The notes under the pieces are model-generated. The model worked only from the letters and a program-made list of their open reading frames with translations, searched no databases and was not told where the DNA came from. Positions 1-8,133 of a stretch of 64,000 bases of DNA are shown here, piece by piece. Source of the DNA: Brevundimonas sp. (lineage in GTDB: Bacteria > Pseudomonadota > Alphaproteobacteria > Caulobacterales > Caulobacteraceae); the NCBI RefSeq assembly GCF_019636155.1, contig NZ_JAHBYB010000009.1, positions 1 through 64,000 of the forward strand, given 5' to 3'. Made by a program: the position numbers and the translations under genes. The number at the start of each line of letters is the position of its first letter. The first letter of the stretch is position 1.

Positions 1-1167
1 ACTGGCCAGGCAGAGGCGGTCGTCGGGGGTTGTGTTGAATCGGGCAAGAAGCGTTCGGTACGCATCGATGGCTTGGAGCTGGACCCGCTCGGCCTCTTCA
101 ACGGAGGCGCTCGAACCCACAAAGAAGCCCAGGTTGAGATAGGCCGCGGCGAGGTCGGACTGAAACTCGCGCACGTTGGGTTGTTCGGCCGCGATGATCC
201 GGTGCAATTCGATCGCTCGGCGTAACAGAGTGAGCGATTCCTCTGTCTGCCCGCACATTCTGAGCGCATAGGCGTAGTTTGCCAGCGTATCCGCAAGCGC
301 GCTTCGAACGGACACGTGCGACGGGTCGTCTTGCATTGCAGCCTCTAGGAGCTGGATCGGTCGTTGCATGCAGGCGCGGACTTCGTCGAGAGCGCCACGC
401 CGCGCGAGCCGTGAGGCGAGGTTTCCGGCAATCGCGCCTGCCCGTTGGGCGTGTCGGCTGAGTTGATCGGGGCTTTCGGGCCCTGCATTCAGATGGAATT
501 CAAGGGCGTTGGCGAGAGATCGTTCCGAATCATCGAGTCGCCCGAGCGTGTCTTGAGCCATGCCGATTTGGTTGAGCAGACTAGCCCGGAGGCGGATGGT
601 ATCGTCGCGCCTTTCGATCGGAAGGCCGTCGAGTTCGAGTTGACGGAGCGCGTGCTCGGCCGCTTCCAGCGATTCTCGGGCTTTGCCTTGCAGTCTCAAC
701 AACTCGGCGAGGTCCGCGGATGCGGAGAGCTTCACGAGGTTTAACTGCGCGCCGGTCTCGCCCGATTGGGTTGTCGTTGCGGAGGAGAATTCCTCGAAAA
801 GTTTGGTTGCTTCGCGGAGCTTTGCCTCGGCTCCCTCAAAGTCGCCCAGCGCCCACCTAATTTTGGCCAGGCCGCCAAGACCGCGCGCGAGCAGGAGTCT
901 TGAACGAGGCGACCGGTTGGTCTGGAGGGCCGGGTCATCCGCCAGCTTCTGGTAGAACTGCGCGGGCTTTTCGAGCAAGCGGCGCCGGAGGCTTGCCATT
1001 TCTTGCTGAGCGAGCAGTAGCTCCGCGCTGACGCCGGTGTGGTAGTCGGCGACGGCTTCCATCGCCAGATCGAGGCGAGCCTCGGCGAGGGTGTTTGCTT
1101 GTTCGAGCTCGCGCATGTGGCGTTCCGAGAGGGCCAAGGCGAGTGCGAGGCCGAAGAGCGCCATGAT
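1..1167 (-). other. Lower-GC segment encoding a TPR region, probably foreign to the rest of the window
   Basis: The translation opens with LSERHMRELEQANTLAEAR and AMEAVADYHTGVSAE, followed by helical repeats with typical TPR residues such as AAAYLNLGFF, LADTLANYAYALRM and LLRRAIELHRII. A short transmembrane-like stretch followed by this kind of linker and TPRs resembles the C-terminal half of large Ser/Thr protein kinases of planctomycete type. That is an impression from memory, not a search. No kinase domain is present, because ProC sits where it would be expected. Base composition changes near 1165-1200, inside a run of GGC codons. Confidence 0.6.
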
Positions 1168-1929
1168 TCCGGCGGCGGCGGCGGCGGTGACGGCGGTGTC
1201 GAGGCCGGGGGAGAGGGCGTTCAGGCCGGCCTCGGTCGTGCCGCCGGGCGAGGCGACGCGGGCGATCAGGGCCTCGACCGCCTCGGGTCCGTCCAGGCCG
1301 GCGGCGGCCGAGCGGACGGTGGCGCGGGCCAGGGCGGCGGCGACGGCGGGCGGCAGGCCCTGCGCCTGTCCCGCCTGGGCCAGGGCGCGGGTGAAGGCGA
1401 AGACATAGGCGGGGCCCGATCCGGCCACGGCGGTGACGGCGTCCATCAGGGTCTCGTCCGGGATGTCGACCACCGTGGCCACCGGGGCGAATAGGGCGCG
1501 GGCGGCGTCGGAGGCGTCGGCGTCGGCGCTCCACAGGCCCGCGACCCCCTTGCCGACGGCGACGCCGGTGGTGGGCATGACGCGGGCCACGGGGCCGGAG
1601 AAGACGGCGGAAAGGTCGGCGGCCCGCACCCCGGCCATGACCGAGATCAGGGGCGTATCGTCGATCCTGGGGGCCAGGTCGGCGGCGACATCGCGCCATT
1701 TCGCCGGCTTGACCGCCAGGACCACGGCGCGGGCGCCGGAGAGGGCGTCGGCGGGCGGATTGATGCGGGCGCCGGCGGCGCGCGCGGCCCGGGCGGCGGG
1801 CTTTTCGGAGGGGGTCAGGATGATCAGGTCGCGCGGATCGACGGCCCCCGTCGCCCGCCAACCCTCGACCAGGGCCGAGCCGAGCCGGCCGCAGCCGACG
1901 AGGATGATGGGAGCCGCCGAAGTGTCCAT
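1..1929 (-). CDS. proC: Pyrroline-5-carboxylate reductase fused in frame to a TPR region; open at the left edge
   Basis: ProC reduces pyrroline-5-carboxylate to proline with NAD(P)H in the cytoplasm. The ATG at 1929 starts a normal ProC: a dinucleotide-binding turn (ILVGCGRLGSALVEGW) at residues 8-23, the VMAGV and AVAGSGPAYVF stretches, and the family signature ASPGGTTEAGLNAL near residues 230-245. ProC normally ends about 15-20 residues later. Here, after LDTAVTAAAAA (about residue 253), no stop occurs. The frame runs into IMALFGLALAL, a short hydrophobic stretch, and then about 385 residues of TPR-like helices to the window edge without a stop. I read the frame codon by codon and it stays open. 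The ProC half is very GC-rich and the TPR half is visibly lower in GC. The ProC function of residues 1-250 is clear; whether the fusion is real is not. Confidence 0.85.
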   Translation of the reverse strand, partial: MDTSAAPIILVGCGRLGSALVEGWRATGAVDPRDLIILTPSEKPAARAARAAGARINPPADALSGARAVVLAVKPAKWRDVAADLAPRIDDTPLISVMAGVRAADLSAVFSGPVARVMPTTGVAVGKGVAGLWSADADASDAARALFAPVATVVDIPDETLMDAVTAVAGSGPAYVFAFTRALAQAGQAQGLPPAVAAALARATVRSAAAGLDGPEAVEALIARVASPGGTTEAGLNALSPGLDTAVTAAAAAGIMALFGLALALALSERHMRELEQANTLAEARLDLAMEAVADYHTGVSAELLLAQQEMASLRRRLLEKPAQFYQKLADDPALQTNRSPRSRLLLARGLGGLAKIRWALGDFEGAEAKLREATKLFEEFSSATTTQSGETGAQLNLVKLSASADLAELLRLQGKARESLEAAEHALRQLELDGLPIERRDDTIRLRASLLNQIGMAQDTLGRLDDSERSLANALEFHLNAGPESPDQLSRHAQRAGAIAGNLASRLARRGALDEVRACMQRPIQLLEAAMQDDPSHVSVRSALADTLANYAYALRMCGQTEESLTLLRRAIELHRIIAAEQPNVREFQSDLAAAYLNLGFFVGSSASVEEAERVQLQAIDAYRTLLARFNTTPDDRLCLAS

Positions 1930-1964
1930 GTCTTCCTGTTTAGAGCGCGACACTGCCTGTGTCG

Positions 1965-2309
1965 CTATCGCGCGATCTCGGGCGGCGCTTCCGCCTGAGC
2001 CGAAGGCCGGGCGTCAGCAGGCGGGTTAGCGGCGGTGACGATACTGGCCATGACGACAAAGGGAATCATCACAAGCGAAACGCGCATGACCAGGAACGCC
2101 AATCGGGCGGGCAGCCGAAAACCTCTGGTGTTCTCGAAAAGCGCGATGGAGAACCATTTATGGGACGCCATGGGGTCGAATAGATTCGGCACACGCCGGG
2201 GATCGTGTAGGCGACGTCGCTCCTGAGGCAGCAGCCGAGACGCCCAGAACGTGGCTGCCCAGTGGATGAACACGACAATGCAGAGCGGTGCGATGGCCCA
2301 ACCGCTCAT
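1965..2309 (-). CDS. Small membrane protein of unknown function
   Basis: A 114-residue protein with a hydrophobic N-terminal segment (IAPLCIVVFIHWAATFWAS) and a second long one around residues 66-92 (ARLAFLVMRVSLVMIPFVVM), separated by a basic loop, with an Ala/Pro-rich tail. This suggests two membrane spans. It lies 10 bp after the ybjN-like gene and 35 bp before proC on the same strand, so it is probably co-transcribed with them. The GC content is visibly lower than in its neighbours, which suggests recent acquisition. I do not recognise the family. Confidence 0.55.
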   Translation of the reverse strand: MSGWAIAPLCIVVFIHWAATFWASRLLPQERRRLHDPRRVPNLFDPMASHKWFSIALFENTRGFRLPARLAFLVMRVSLVMIPFVVMASIVTAANPPADARPSAQAEAPPEIAR

Positions 2310-2319
2310 AATCGCGGCC

Positions 2320-2823
2320 TCAGGCGCTGCCGACCGTCTCGAACAGGCAGGCGGCCAGGGCGTCGTCGGCTTTCTTCATGCCCTTGGCCATGAAGCGGAA
2401 GGCGGGATAGTAGCGATCGGCGGCCTCTATGGCGGCGTCGATCATGCTGGCGGCCTGGCCCAGGGTGGGGCGTTCGCCCAGGGGCAGGGCCAGGCTGTGA
2501 CGGAAGACGATCTCGCCCTCGTCGGGCCAGACCTCGAAATGGCCCAGCCAGGTGCGCTGGTTGATCAGGCCGGTCAGTTCATAGGCGGCGGCGCGGCGCG
2601 ACTTGGTGATCCGCAGGTCCAGGGCGCAGCACAGTTGCAGGCAGTCGCCCTCGGGCCGCCAGGCGAACCAGAGTTCGTAGTCCTTCCAGTCCCCGGCCAG
2701 GGCGAAGGCCAGATCGCCGTCGTCGGTGCGGTCGAAGGGAAGATTTTCGGCGTTCAGGACGTGTTCGACCACGTCCAGCGGATCCATGGGAACGTCGATC
2801 TCTTCGGGGCGGGCTGCGTCCAT
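2320..2823 (-). CDS. YbjN domain-containing protein
   Basis: A 167-residue soluble protein with the layout of the YbjN family: an N-terminal PLDVVEHVLNAENLPFDRTDDGDLAFAL strand-helix unit, then WFAWRPEGDCLQLCCALDLRI, and a helical C-terminus (ASMIDAAIEAADRYYPAFRFM). YbjN-like proteins resemble type III secretion chaperones in fold, and their role in alphaproteobacteria is not established. Its place just upstream of proC fits the arrangement I recall from Caulobacter relatives. An alternative start lies at the second Met (residue 13). Confidence 0.8.
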   Translation of the reverse strand: MDAARPEEIDVPMDPLDVVEHVLNAENLPFDRTDDGDLAFALAGDWKDYELWFAWRPEGDCLQLCCALDLRITKSRRAAAYELTGLINQRTWLGHFEVWPDEGEIVFRHSLALPLGERPTLGQAASMIDAAIEAADRYYPAFRFMAKGMKKADDALAACLFETVGSA

Positions 2824-2905
2824 CAGGCGACGATCCTTGGGAAAATTCGCGCCGGCCGCGACTCACGACCGACATCGTGACGGTAGGCGTGTTCGAAGAT
2901 TCGCC

Positions 2906-3184
2906 TCAACCGGCTGCGTCCGCAGGGGGAGTCGCGCCTGTGGACGTTCCCTTTTTAGGTTTGGCCGGGGCCGGTTTCAGGGCCGCGATCTCGGCGCGCA
3001 GGGCGGCGATCTCGGCCTTCAGGGCGTCGAACTCGTCGCGGCGGACCAGGTCCAGCTCGGCGACCATGCGGTCGGTCTGGGCGCGGAAGGCGGCCTTGGC
3101 CTCCTCCCCGGCCGACTGGGCCAGGCCCATGGCGCCGGTGGCCATCTTGGAGAATTCGTCGAGGATGGGGTTGCGGGTCTGCAT
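2906..3184 (-). CDS. ubiK: UbiK-type accessory factor (BMFP domain)
   Basis: A 92-residue protein with the BMFP-domain layout: an N-terminal amphipathic stretch (NPILDEFSKMATGAMGLAQSAGEEAKAAFRAQ) followed by a coiled coil (VRRDEFDALKAEIAALRAEIAALK) and a basic, disordered Pro/Lys tail. In gammaproteobacteria UbiK binds UbiJ and lipids and assists aerobic ubiquinone synthesis; transfer of that role here is inference. It is divergent from lgt across a 186-bp spacer and heads the minus-strand group ubiK-ybjN-membrane protein-proC. Confidence 0.8.
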   Translation of the reverse strand: MQTRNPILDEFSKMATGAMGLAQSAGEEAKAAFRAQTDRMVAELDLVRRDEFDALKAEIAALRAEIAALKPAPAKPKKGTSTGATPPADAAG

Positions 3185-3370
3185 CTGAGGCTCCGGCCCG
3201 GGCGACCCGGGAGACTTAACGAGGGTCTGACGAATATGGTGAACGCCGCCTTAACCCGCCATGGGGTTCGGCGGCGACCGGCGCGGATTCCTGTGGCCCG
3301 ATGACAGGCGACGGCGGCGCCAAGCCTTGCTAGAAATGCGCCCGAAACGCCGCCAGACCCAGGAGCGCCC

Positions 3371-4240
3371 GTGCCCTTTCCCGAATTCGATCCGGTCCTG
3401 ATCTGGCTGGGGCCCGTGCCCATCCGCTGGTATGCCCTGGCCTATGTGGCGGGCATCGTCCTGGGCTGGTGGTATGCGGCGCGGCTGGTGAAGACCGAGC
3501 GGGTCTGGGCGCCGGGCCGGGCGCCGATCACCGGGCCGCAGCTGGATGACCTGGCGCTGTATCTGGTGCTGGGCGTCATCCTGGGCGGGCGGCTGGGCTA
3601 CGCCCTGTTCTACAAGCCGGAGATGTTCGCCCATCTGTTCACCGGCCACAGCTGGGGCGAGCGGCTGGAGCTGTTCCAGATGTGGACCGGGGGAATGAGC
3701 TTCCACGGCGGCTTCCTGGGGGTGGCCCTGGCCATCGTCTGGTTCGCGCGCAAACAGGGGGCCAATCTGCTGTCGCTGGGCGACCTGATCGCGCCGGTCG
3801 CGCCCCTGGGCCTGTTCTTCGGGCGGCTGGCCAACTTCATCAACGGCGAGCTGTGGGGCCGGGTCACCGATGTTCCCTGGGCCATCCGCTTCTGCAACGC
3901 CCGCATCCTGGAGACCTACGGATACTGTCCGGCCGGGGACGCGCCGCGTCATCCCAGCCAGCTGTATGAGGCCGGGCTGGAGGGGCTGGTGCTGTTCGCC
4001 ATCCTGTCGCTGGCGATCTGGAAGGGGCGGCTGCTGGCCAAGCCGGGCTATGTCACCGGCCTGTTCCTGCTGGGCTATGGGCTGGCGCGGGCGTCGCTGG
4101 AGAATGTGCGCCAGCCCGACGCGGGGCTGGAGAACCTGCCGCTGCACCTGACCATGGGGATGATCCTGTCGACGCCGATGATCATCGCCGGGGCCTGGCT
4201 GATCTGGCGCGCCTGGAGCCGGCCGCCCGTCCGGGGCTGA
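3371..4240 (+). CDS. lgt: Prolipoprotein diacylglyceryl transferase
   Basis: Lgt transfers diacylglycerol from phosphatidylglycerol to the lipobox cysteine of prolipoproteins in the inner membrane. The 289-residue polytopic protein has the Lgt signature GRLANFINGELWGR near residues 153-166, the FHGGFLGV segment with the conserved His-Gly, and RHPSQLYEAGLEG. The start is GTG with AGGAG five bases upstream (3361-3365). It is followed six bases later by the MidA-type methyltransferase and then pgeF, forming a plus-strand operon. The lipoproteins encoded near 43.9 and 45.3 kb would be substrates. Confidence 0.97.
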   Translation: MPFPEFDPVLIWLGPVPIRWYALAYVAGIVLGWWYAARLVKTERVWAPGRAPITGPQLDDLALYLVLGVILGGRLGYALFYKPEMFAHLFTGHSWGERLELFQMWTGGMSFHGGFLGVALAIVWFARKQGANLLSLGDLIAPVAPLGLFFGRLANFINGELWGRVTDVPWAIRFCNARILETYGYCPAGDAPRHPSQLYEAGLEGLVLFAILSLAIWKGRLLAKPGYVTGLFLLGYGLARASLENVRQPDAGLENLPLHLTMGMILSTPMIIAGAWLIWRAWSRPPVRG

Positions 4241-4246
4241 TCGCCC

Positions 4247-5320
4247 ATGTCGCTGAAGGCGCGGCTGGCGCGCGAGATCGCCATCGGCGGGCCGATGACG
4301 GTGGCCGACTATGTCACCCGCTGCCTGCATGATCCGGAAGGCGGCTATTACGCCACGCGGCCGGCCATCGGCGAAGGCGGCGATTTCGTCACCGCTCCCA
4401 TGGTCAGCCAGATGTTCGGCGAACTGATCGGCCTGTGGGCGGTCGAGCTGTGGTCGCGGCTGGGCGCGCCGGACCGGTTCCGCCTGGTCGAGGTGGGGCC
4501 GGGGGACGGGACGCTGATGGCCGACGCCCTGAGGGCCGCGCGTCTGGCGCCGGGGTTCCTGGAGGCCTGCGACCTGGTGCTGATCGAGCCGTCGGGGCCG
4601 TTGCGGCGGATGCAGGCCCGGCGACTGGCGGACGGGGACGTGGCGCCGCGCTGGGTCTCGGGCCTGGACGGGGTGGAGACGGACGCCCCGATCATCCTGA
4701 TCGCCAACGAGGTTCTGGACTGCCTGCCGGCGCGCCAGTTCGTCAGGACCGAGGACGGCTGGGCCGAGCGGCGGGTGGTCGTTGGCGAGGACGGCGAACT
4801 GGCCTTCGGCCTGACGTCGCCCAGCGCCGGTTTCGTGCGGCCCGGTTTCGACATGGCGCCGGGCCAGGTGATCGAGATTTCGGCCCAGCAGGCGGGCTTT
4901 GGCCATGCCCTGGGCCGGATGATGCGGGCGGCGACGGGGGCGGCCCTGCTGATCGACTATGGCCGGGCGCGGCCCGAGGCGGGCGATACGCTTCAGGCCC
5001 TGAGACGGCACCGGAAGGTCGATCCCCTGGCCGAGCCGGGCCAGGCGGACCTGACGCAATGGGCCGACTTTCCGACCGTGCTGGAAGCGGCGGTCCATGC
5101 GGGCGCCGACGTCACCGGCTGCATGGGCCAGGGCGAGTTCCTGGGGCGGCTGGGCGTCCAGGCGCGGGCGGACGCGCTGAAGGCCGGGCGGCCCGAGGCG
5201 GCGGCGGTCATCGACCGCCAGCTGGCCCGCCTGACCGCGCCGGACCAGATGGGCGAACTGTTCAAGGCCGCGGCCGTTTTCGCCCCGCACGGCCTGGTGG
5301 TTCCGGGCTGGGAGGACTGA
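4247..5320 (+). CDS. MidA/NDUFAF7-type class I SAM-dependent methyltransferase
   Basis: A 357-residue protein with the family's conserved N-terminus (YYATRPAIGEGGDFVTAP, then SQMFGELIGLW) and the SAM-binding motif RLVEVGPGDGTLM near residue 82. PIILIANEVLDCLPARQFV corresponds to the post-motif. The mitochondrial homologue NDUFAF7 dimethylates an arginine of the complex I subunit NDUFS2. Bacterial members are assumed to act on proteins as well, but the substrate here is unknown. It is tightly coupled to lgt and is four bases from pgeF. Confidence 0.9.
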   Translation: MSLKARLAREIAIGGPMTVADYVTRCLHDPEGGYYATRPAIGEGGDFVTAPMVSQMFGELIGLWAVELWSRLGAPDRFRLVEVGPGDGTLMADALRAARLAPGFLEACDLVLIEPSGPLRRMQARRLADGDVAPRWVSGLDGVETDAPIILIANEVLDCLPARQFVRTEDGWAERRVVVGEDGELAFGLTSPSAGFVRPGFDMAPGQVIEISAQQAGFGHALGRMMRAATGAALLIDYGRARPEAGDTLQALRRHRKVDPLAEPGQADLTQWADFPTVLEAAVHAGADVTGCMGQGEFLGRLGVQARADALKAGRPEAAAVIDRQLARLTAPDQMGELFKAAAVFAPHGLVVPGWED

Positions 5321-5323
5321 TCG

Positions 5324-6094
5324 ATGAGCCTGGAGCCCCTGACCCATCCGCTGCTGGACCGGGCGGGCGTGCGCCATGGCTTCTTCACGCGCCAGGGCGG
5401 GGTGTCGACGGGCCTGTATGAGGGGCTGAACACAGGGGTGGGGTCCAGCGACGATCCGGCCGCCGTGGCCGAGAACCGGCGGCGCGTGGCCGAAGCCATG
5501 GGCGGCGCGCCGGACGATCTGGCCGCCTGCTATCAGGTGCATTCCGCCCTGGCCCGCGTGGCCGAGGCGGGATGGAAGGGCGAACGGCCCGAAGGCGACG
5601 CCAGCGTCACCGCCGCGCCGGGCGTGATCTGCGCCGTGCTGACGGCCGACTGCGCCCCGGTGCTGCTGGCGGATGCCGAGGCCGGGGTCGTCGGCGCCGT
5701 CCACGCCGGGTGGAAGGGGGCGCTGAACGGGGTGGTGCACAGCGCGGTGACGGCCATGCAGGCCCTGGGGGCGACGCCCGCGCGGATGGTGGCGGTGGTC
5801 GGGCCCTGTATCGCCCAAGCCAGCTATGAGGTGGGGGCCGACTATCAGGACCGGTTCGAACACCACGATCCGGGCGCCGGCCGCTTCTTCGCGCCGGGGG
5901 CCGCGGCCGACAAGCGCCAGTTCGACCTGCCGGGCTTCGTCCTGTGGCGGCTGGAGCAGGCGGGCGTGGGCCAGGCCGCCTGGACCGAACATGACACCTG
6001 GGCCGACGAAACGCGCTTCTACTCCAACCGCCGGGCCTTCCAGCGGGGAGAGCCAGACTTCGGGCGGATGATGAGCGCGATCAGCTTGGGGTAG
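5324..6094 (+). CDS. pgeF: Peptidoglycan editing factor PgeF (laccase-domain family)
   Basis: A 256-residue protein with the conserved YQVHSA, LTADCAPVLLAD and VGAVHAGWKGALNGVV motifs, which carry the His and Cys residues of the purine-nucleoside/laccase-domain fold, and VGPCIAQASYEVG further on. In E. coli PgeF (YfiH) removes misincorporated L-Ser from UDP-MurNAc precursors; the family also shows polyphenol-oxidase and nucleoside activities. It is the third gene of the lgt operon. Its end overlaps the convergent nucleotidyltransferase gene by 14 bp. Confidence 0.93.
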   Translation: MSLEPLTHPLLDRAGVRHGFFTRQGGVSTGLYEGLNTGVGSSDDPAAVAENRRRVAEAMGGAPDDLAACYQVHSALARVAEAGWKGERPEGDASVTAAPGVICAVLTADCAPVLLADAEAGVVGAVHAGWKGALNGVVHSAVTAMQALGATPARMVAVVGPCIAQASYEVGADYQDRFEHHDPGAGRFFAPGAAADKRQFDLPGFVLWRLEQAGVGQAAWTEHDTWADETRFYSNRRAFQRGEPDFGRMMSAISLG

Positions 6095-6908
6095 CGTCCA
6101 GTCGCCGGGTCACCTCGACGAACAGGGCGTCGCCGGCGCGCATGGCGTCGGGCGACGCCGCTGTCGGTTCGGAAATCCAGGCCTCAGCGCGGGCGAAGGC
6201 GTCGTCGATAAAGGCCAGCAATTCCGGCGGAGCGGGGGCCACGCCCATTTCCCGCGTCACGGCCTTTTGCGCGATCAGGTCGGCAATCCGGATCTGGACA
6301 TCATGCGAGGCGTCGATACCCGCCATCAGGGTCGGGAAATGCATCGGTGCAATCGCCCGGCCGGGATGCTGTTCCAGCCAGAGCAGGGCGGCGGCCGGGC
6401 GCAGGCAATAGAAGGTCTTCTTCAGCGAGACTTCGGCGCCGCGATCGACGTGCAGCATCTTCTGACGCTGACCGAGACGCAGATAGTGGTTGATGACCCG
6501 GCCGCGATCCAGCCAGTGATCGGCGAAGCCCAGCAGGGCGTCACGGAACCAGGGCGTGTCGCGATAGGCGATAGGCGATTGGAGCCATTCCACCACCACG
6601 GCATTGCCCTTGAGCAGCAGGCGCAGGGCCTTGGACAAGTCCCAGCCGTTGACGTCCATCTCCCCCACCAGAGGCGTCTCGATCACGTCCCGGCGCGGCC
6701 AGATCGTCAGAGCCTGATGCGCGGGACGCACATAGATGAAGCGGCCATCGTAGTCGCTGTCGGGAGACGGAAAGCCCCAGGCTCGGCTGCCGCTCTCTAT
6801 AGCCAAGGGGATATGAACGCCCTCATCGCGCGCGACGCCGTCAAGAATGGCCTGAACCCGCACAATCGCGTCGGGCGACATGTCGGCGGAGAAGCTGGAG
6901 AAAGACAT
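6081..6908 (-). CDS. Predicted nucleotidyltransferase (YcgL/COG3541-like)
   Basis: A 275-residue protein with the minimal nucleotidyltransferase signature ESGSRAWGFPSPDSDYDGRFIYV near residues 38-60, i.e. G-S followed by D-x-D. The rest is helical, including VVVEWLQSPIAYRDT and LKKTFYCLRPAAALLWLE, as in the COG3541 group. Substrate and role are unknown. It is monocistronic and convergent with pgeF, and slightly lower in GC than the flanking housekeeping genes. Confidence 0.8.
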   Translation of the reverse strand: MSFSSFSADMSPDAIVRVQAILDGVARDEGVHIPLAIESGSRAWGFPSPDSDYDGRFIYVRPAHQALTIWPRRDVIETPLVGEMDVNGWDLSKALRLLLKGNAVVVEWLQSPIAYRDTPWFRDALLGFADHWLDRGRVINHYLRLGQRQKMLHVDRGAEVSLKKTFYCLRPAAALLWLEQHPGRAIAPMHFPTLMAGIDASHDVQIRIADLIAQKAVTREMGVAPAPPELLAFIDDAFARAEAWISEPTAASPDAMRAGDALFVEVTRRLDATPS

Positions 6909-6946
6909 GCCCGGACAGTGGCGGGGCGCCGCGCCTTGGTAAAGCC

Positions 6947-7858
6947 TCAGCCCGCCTGGGCCAGTTCGGGGATGCGGACGGTTTCGCGCCAGGCGTCGGG
7001 CTGGGCCAGGAGGGCGCGGACCAGTTTGTTGTTGATGGCGTGGCCCGCCTTGACCCCTTCGTAGCGGCCGATCAGGGGCGCGCCCAGGACATAGAGGTCG
7101 CCGATGGCGTCCAGGGCCTTGTGGCGCACGAACTCCCGCTCCATCCGCAGGCCGCCGGGGTTCAGGATCTCGTCGCCGTCGATGACCACGGCGTTTTCCA
7201 GGCTGCCGCCGCGGGCCAGGCCGGCCTGGCGCAGGGCCTCGACCTCATGGGCGAAGCCGAAGGTGCGGGCGGCCATGATGTCGGCGCGGAAGGTGTCTTC
7301 ATCGACGACGAAATCGACCACCTGATTGCCGATGACGGCGGTGGGAAAGTCGATCTCGAACCGCATTTCGTAGCGGTCGCAGGGCAGGAGCGCGGCGGAC
7401 TTGTCGCCCTCCTCCACCATGATCGGCTTGAGGATTTCGATGTAGCGGACCGGGGCGGACTGGCGGCGGAAGCCGGCGCGGTCCAGCAGCTGGACGAACG
7501 GCAGGGCCGAACCGTCCAGGATGGGCAGTTCGGGCCCGTCCACCTCGACCACGGCATTGATGACGCCCAGGGCGCAGAAGGCGGCCATCAGATGCTCGAT
7601 CGTCGACAGGCGCACGCCGGCCGCGTTCTCGATCATGGTGTTCAGACGGGCGTCGACCACGGCCTCACCCGAGACGGGGATGCGGTTGTCGCGGTCGGAG
7701 ATGTCGGTGCGGACGAAGACGATGCCGGTTCCGGGCGCGGCCGGACGCACGGCCAGGCGCACGCGCTGACCCGTGTGAACGCCCACGCCGGCGATGATCG
7801 CGGGCGCGACGAGCGTCTTTTCGTGATGGTCAGGCGTAAACGGCAAACGGAAACTCAC
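6947..7858 (-). CDS. lpxC: UDP-3-O-acyl-N-acetylglucosamine deacetylase
   Basis: LpxC performs the first committed step of lipid A synthesis, a Zn-dependent deacetylation. Visible motifs are GVGVHTGQ near the N-terminus, LSTIEHLMAAFCALG with the first zinc His, HKALDAIGDLYVLG with the second His and the Asp, and GHAINNKLV with the catalytic His. I chose the GTG at 7858 (VSFRLPF) because GGAGGG lies about seven bases upstream and the length becomes 303 residues, normal for LpxC. Upstream in-frame codons to 8041 read as non-family sequence. It is divergent from efp. Confidence 0.95.
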   Translation of the reverse strand: MSFRLPFTPDHHEKTLVAPAIIAGVGVHTGQRVRLAVRPAAPGTGIVFVRTDISDRDNRIPVSGEAVVDARLNTMIENAAGVRLSTIEHLMAAFCALGVINAVVEVDGPELPILDGSALPFVQLLDRAGFRRQSAPVRYIEILKPIMVEEGDKSAALLPCDRYEMRFEIDFPTAVIGNQVVDFVVDEDTFRADIMAARTFGFAHEVEALRQAGLARGGSLENAVVIDGDEILNPGGLRMEREFVRHKALDAIGDLYVLGAPLIGRYEGVKAGHAINNKLVRALLAQPDAWRETVRIPELAQAG

Positions 7859-7975
7859 TGTCGGCGCCCTCCGGGCCGGGGCGCGGAAAGGCGGTCGCTC
7901 GTTCCCTAAAGGCGCGGCCGGAAGCGGGAAATGAAACTCGGGTTTCCGATTGTTTCGTTTTGGGAGACCCTGGTG

Positions 7976-8039
7976 CTTGGGGCTTAGGCGGATGATCAGG
8001 CCCGCCCCTGATTTCCAAGCCCTACCCCCTAAGCCCTCC
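7976..8039. repeat. Imperfect palindrome with GGGCTTAGG / CCTAAGCCC arms
   Basis: GGGCTTAGG at 7980-7988 is matched by CCTAAGCCC at 8028-8036, and a second AAGCCCTA lies just before the right arm. The same core recurs in the palindrome at 19875-19958. It sits between the divergent lpxC and efp genes. Confidence 0.55.
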
Positions 8040-8133
8040 AAACCTTGCCCGGCGGCTCGCCTTCCTCTAAGGGATCGCGCCCGATTTCACGCGCCCGCGC
8101 GGCGCTTCTTCCACCCCTGTCCCCGGCGAACCC

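Noticed and set aside
3251..5992. A 913-codon open frame on the minus strand opposite lgt, the MidA-type gene and pgeF
   Set aside because: It is antisense to three clear families; the Arg/Gly/Pro/His-rich translation has no domain and is a GC-skew shadow.
7859..8041. An upstream extension of lpxC to 8041
   Set aside because: The extra 61 residues are not LpxC-like, and the GTG at 7858 has a good Shine-Dalgarno and gives the family length.
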